NCBI GenBank assembly: GCA_036265915.1
Contig: DATAOC010000005.1
Coordinates: 25,469 to 89,468 of the forward strand
Direction: 5' to 3'
DNA length: 64,000 nucleotides
DNA from: AR12 sp036265915
Lineage (GTDB): Bacteria > Methylomirabilota > Methylomirabilia > Rokubacteriales > CSP1-6
Part shown: piece after piece, positions 61,309-64,000 of the stretch
Numbering within the stretch: position 1 is the stretch's first letter
How the letters are laid out: each line of letters begins with the position of its first letter
Translations under genes and position numbers: made by a program
Notes under the pieces: model-generated
Told to the model about the DNA's origin: nothing
Databases searched by the model: none
What the model saw: the letters and a program-made list of their open reading frames with translations, nothing else

Positions 61309-62549
61309 TCATGGGCGACCGCGTGGCGCTGCGGCCGCTCGAAGAGAGCGACACCGACGATATCCTCCGCTGGCGCGCCGACCCGACGGTGGCCGCCCAG
61401 CTGTTCAGCGAGCGCCCGCCGACGCGCGACGAGCATCTGGCGTGGCTCGCGCGGCTGCGTGGTGAGGGCGACCGGCAGGAGTTCATGATCGTGGAGCGAC
61501 GGGGCGGCCGCCCCATCGGCACGATCGGACTCAGCCACATCGACGGCCGCTATCGCCGCGCCGAGTACGGCGTGCTCATCGGCGAGGCCGACGCAAGGGG
61601 CCGGGGGCTGGCCGCGGAGGCGAGTCGTCGGCTCATCGACCACGCGTTCACCGTGCTCGGCCTCGAGCGACTCTCCCTGCACATGCTGGACGACAACGAG
61701 CCGGCGAGGCGCCTCTATGACGGCCTCGGCTTCCGGCCCGAAGGTGTTCTGCGCGCGCACGTCGTCAAGGACGGGCGCACCCGTGATGTCGTCGTCATGA
61801 GCCTCGTCCGGCCCCCCCGCGCGCGCGTCGTCGCCGCGATCCAGGCCCGGATGGGATCGGCGCGCCTTCCGGGCAAGGTCCTGCGCCCGCTCGGCGGCCG
61901 TCCGGTCATCGAGCGGATCGCGGAGCGCCTCGCACACTGCCGCGAGCTCGACATGGTCGTGATCGCCACCAGCGTCGAGCGGCGAGATGACGCGGTGGCG
62001 GAGCTCGCCGGTCGCCTCGGCATTCATTGCGTCCGCGGCAGCGAGGCCGACCTGATCGATCGTCTCGGGCGCGCGATGACTGAGACGGAGGCCGACGCGC
62101 TGGTACGGATCACCGCCGATTGCCCGCTCGTCGACCCCGAGCTCGTCGATCGGATCGTCGCGCGGTGGCGCGCGTCCGACGGCACGCTCGAGTACGTGTC
62201 CAACGTCTGGCCGCCGACATACCCCGATGGCCTCGACGTCGAGGTGCTGTCCCGAGCCGCGCTGACGCGCCTCGACCGGGAGGTCGCGCTGCCGCGCTAT
62301 CGCGAAGCGCTCACGACGTACATCTGGGACCATGACGGGGAGTTCCGCATGGCGAACGTGACGCACGGCGAAAATCTTCGCGGACTGCGGTGGACGCTCG
62401 ACTATCCGGAGGACCTGGAATTCATCGAGGCGGTGTACGCCGAGCTCGATGGCGGCGGCGCACCGTTCCGGATGAGCGACGTGCTGGCGCTCGTGCGACG
62501 CCGACCGGATCTCCGCGAGCTCAATCGGCACCTCGAGGTTCCGGCATGA
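61305..62549 (+). CDS. Fusion of PseH-like acetyltransferase and PseF/SpsF-like cytidylyltransferase
   Basis: A 414-residue two-domain protein. Residues about 4-165 are a GNAT acetyltransferase (VLIGEADARGRGLAAEASRRL; NEPARRLYDGLGF), fitting PseH, which N4-acetylates the PseC product. Residues about 172-412 are a nucleotidyltransferase opening with IQARMGSARLPGKVLRPLGG, as in SpsF/PseF-type CMP-sugar transferases, with TADCPLVDPELVD as metal site. Thus two steps of the same pathway are joined. GTG start at 61305; ATG at 61311 also possible. Confidence 0.9.
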   Translation: MIMGDRVALRPLEESDTDDILRWRADPTVAAQLFSERPPTRDEHLAWLARLRGEGDRQEFMIVERRGGRPIGTIGLSHIDGRYRRAEYGVLIGEADARGRGLAAEASRRLIDHAFTVLGLERLSLHMLDDNEPARRLYDGLGFRPEGVLRAHVVKDGRTRDVVVMSLVRPPRARVVAAIQARMGSARLPGKVLRPLGGRPVIERIAERLAHCRELDMVVIATSVERRDDAVAELAGRLGIHCVRGSEADLIDRLGRAMTETEADALVRITADCPLVDPELVDRIVARWRASDGTLEYVSNVWPPTYPDGLDVEVLSRAALTRLDREVALPRYREALTTYIWDHDGEFRMANVTHGENLRGLRWTLDYPEDLEFIEAVYAELDGGGAPFRMSDVLALVRRRPDLRELNRHLEVPA

Positions 62550-63568
62550 TGACGGAGAGGTACCGCGCGGCCGTGATCGGCTGCGGGCGAATCGGGGTGA
62601 CGATGGAGGAGGACGTCAAGCGCATCCTGCCGGCCACCCACGCCGGCGCGTACCGCGCGTGCGCGCGGACGGAGCTCGCCGCCCTCGTCGACGTCGATCG
62701 CGTGCAGCGGCGCCGGGCGGAGGCGATCTTCCCGGGCACCCGCGCCTTCGACGACGTGGACGAGATGCTCGAACGCGTCCGTCCGGCGATCGTCTCGGTG
62801 GCGACGCCCCCCGCCGCGCACCGGGCGGCCGTGGAAGCCGCGGCCAGGCACGGTGTCCGCGTGGTGATCTGCGAGAAGCCACTGGCCGCGTCCGTCGACG
62901 AGGGGCGGGCGATGATCGCCGCCTGCGCGGCGAGCGACACGGCGTTGCTGGTGAACCACACGCGTCGCTTCGACCCGTTGCTGCGCCGGCTGCGCGACGA
63001 CATCGTGGTCGGTGAGCTGGGCGACATCACGCAGGCGACCGCGTATTACACGGCCGGCTTGTTCAACAGCGGCACACACATGATCGACCTGATGCGTTTT
63101 TTCCTGGGTGAGGTGAGCTGGGGGCTCGCGGTGGCGAACGGCGGCTGTCCGGCACCCGCCGGCGATGCGAACGTCGACGCGCTGCTCGGATTCGTGAGCG
63201 GCGCTCGAGCCGCGCTCCAGGTGCAAGACGTGCAGGACTACGCCATCTTCACGCTGCGCCTCCACGGCCGGCGCGGGACGGCGGTCGTGGATCGATTCGG
63301 CTTCGAGGTGGAGCGGACGCCGGTGCGCGACTGTGCGGAGTTCAGCGGCTACAAGGAGCTGGACGTCCACGGGACCCGCTGGGACGGTCAGTCCCGGAGC
63401 TTCATGGCCCCGCTCGTGGAGCACGCCGTCGCGTGCCTCGAGGGACGCGACCAGCCGGTCAGCCGCGGCGAGGACGGTCTGGCCGCGCTCGAGGTGTTGT
63501 TCGCGCTCAAGACGAGCGCGGAGCGCGGCGGAGAGGTGATCCAGGTCGGGACGGGGAGGCGCGCGTGA
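62546..63568 (+). CDS. Gfo/Idh/MocA-family oxidoreductase
   Basis: NAD(P)-dependent sugar oxidoreductase of 340 residues. The Rossmann motif is VIGCGRIG and the conserved EKPLA motif is seen in VICEKPLAASVDEG; the active-site helix contains NSGTHMIDLMRFF with the expected His. It overlaps the fusion gene by four bases. It may modify a sugar or nonulosonate linked to the cluster, or act with the aminotransferase that follows. Confidence 0.9.
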   Translation: MMTERYRAAVIGCGRIGVTMEEDVKRILPATHAGAYRACARTELAALVDVDRVQRRRAEAIFPGTRAFDDVDEMLERVRPAIVSVATPPAAHRAAVEAAARHGVRVVICEKPLAASVDEGRAMIAACAASDTALLVNHTRRFDPLLRRLRDDIVVGELGDITQATAYYTAGLFNSGTHMIDLMRFFLGEVSWGLAVANGGCPAPAGDANVDALLGFVSGARAALQVQDVQDYAIFTLRLHGRRGTAVVDRFGFEVERTPVRDCAEFSGYKELDVHGTRWDGQSRSFMAPLVEHAVACLEGRDQPVSRGEDGLAALEVLFALKTSAERGGEVIQVGTGRRA

Positions 63569-64000
63569 GCGACGGGCGATTCAAGCAGTCGCTGGACTGG
63601 CTGGAACGAGCGAGGCGCACGGTTCCCGGGGCCAGCCAGACGTTCAGCAAGGGAGCCAACCAATTCGTTCGCGGCGCCTCGCCGCTCTTCATCGAGCGCG
63701 GCCTCGGCGCGCGGGTCTGGGACATCGACGGCCACGAGTACCTCGATTACACGATGGGCCTCTGTGCGGTGACGCTCGGGTACGCCGATCCCGACGTGAA
63801 TGCGGCGGTCGCCGCGCAGCTGGAGCGCGGGGTGATCTTCACGCTCCCGTCGCGTCTCGAGGCGGAGACGGCCGAGGTGCTGTGCGGGCTGATCCCGTGC
63901 GCCGAGATGGTGCGGTTCGGCAAGAACGGCTCGGACGCGACGAGCGGCGCCGTACGGCTGGCGCGTGCGTTCACCGGCCGTGACGTCATCGCGGCGTGTG
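63565..64000 (+). CDS. Class III PLP aminotransferase, N-terminal part (continues past window)
   Basis: First 145 codons of an aminotransferase like glutamate-1-semialdehyde aminomutase. The segments TVPGASQTFSKGANQF, WDIDGHEYLDYTMGL and VRFGKNGSDATSGAVRLAR match that family. The PLP lysine would lie beyond the window. GTG start overlapping the oxidoreductase stop. In surface-sugar clusters such proteins may aminate a sugar or a ketone; heme synthesis is a less likely role here. Confidence 0.88.
   Translation, partial: MSDGRFKQSLDWLERARRTVPGASQTFSKGANQFVRGASPLFIERGLGARVWDIDGHEYLDYTMGLCAVTLGYADPDVNAAVAAQLERGVIFTLPSRLEAETAEVLCGLIPCAEMVRFGKNGSDATSGAVRLARAFTGRDVIAAC

Noticed and set aside
63565..64000. 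Reading the class III aminotransferase as hemL for tetrapyrrole synthesis
   Set aside because: Only the N-terminal third is visible and the context is a sugar cluster, so the specific hemL name is not supported.

Overview
This window is a GC-rich (about 70% by eye), densely packed bacterial chromosome segment with 70 annotated genes or gene remnants, most of them in operons whose stop and start codons overlap (ATGA, GTGA, TGATG). No rRNA, tRNA, CRISPR array, insertion sequence or phage gene was seen, and no gene-free stretch exceeds about 160 bases. The very high GC, the CydA-like/cytochrome c/aa3 oxidase island, PCP_red-type domains and a PAC2-family protein suggest an uncultured soil or sediment lineage such as Candidatus Rokubacteria or Methylomirabilota (NC10). 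That assignment is inference; no database search was possible.

Layout. 1-1.1 kb: 3' part of a gamma-glutamyltranspeptidase gene. 1.2-8.3 kb (minus): a proteostasis block, ftsH - htrA (Do-type protease) - dnaJ-like - clpB. 8.4 kb: a divergent promoter pair. 8.5-26.8 kb (plus): a long co-directional respiratory island holding a CydA-like membrane oxidase subunit without CydB, three membrane-linked c-type cytochrome proteins (one with an ethylbenzene-dehydrogenase-like heme domain), a cupredoxin, COX II, COX I, heme A and heme O synthases, two different COX III paralogues, COX IV, two very small membrane proteins, a DUF983 protein and a second cupredoxin. It continues into a universal-stress/rubredoxin/PCP_red protein, a radical SAM protein with its own PCP_red tail, a small membrane protein, an Mrp/ParA-type ATPase and a Nudix hydrolase. 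26.8-34.3 kb: mixed genes (secreted protein, lipoprotein, PAC2, M23 peptidase, basic Ser/Lys-rich protein, squalene/phytoene synthase, RecB-like Fe-S nuclease, large alpha/beta-hydrolase). 34.4-36.2 kb (minus): an ECF sigma factor, anti-sigma factor, small secreted protein and DUF3106 repeat protein.

36.6-47.6 kb (minus): a complete branched-chain-amino-acid-type ABC transporter (binding protein, two ATPases, two permeases) followed by ParB-like, SDR and M24 peptidase genes, and preceded by methyltransferase, HAD phosphatase, DUF1054 and MlrC/M81 genes. 47.7-53.0 kb (plus): cupin, NAD-dependent epimerase, oligopeptide transporter binding protein with two permeases but no ATPase, and a YjbQ-family protein.

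53.1 kb to the window end (plus): a surface-sugar cluster. It holds an N-acetyl-sugar amidotransferase with HisH-like and HisF-like partners, a GNAT, an EPS-type MarR regulator behind two abutting palindromes, an epimerase remnant, then PseB, PseC, PseG, PseI and a PseH-PseF-like fusion, an oxidoreductase and a truncated class III aminotransferase. Together these can make a CMP-activated nonulosonic (pseudaminic-type) acid, probably with an acetamidino-type modification.

The best candidates for under-described biology are the respiratory island with its PCP_red proteins, and several details of the sugar cluster: an in-frame TAA then a probable CTG start between the HisH-like and HisF-like genes, the fused acetyltransferase-cytidylyltransferase, and the tandem operator.
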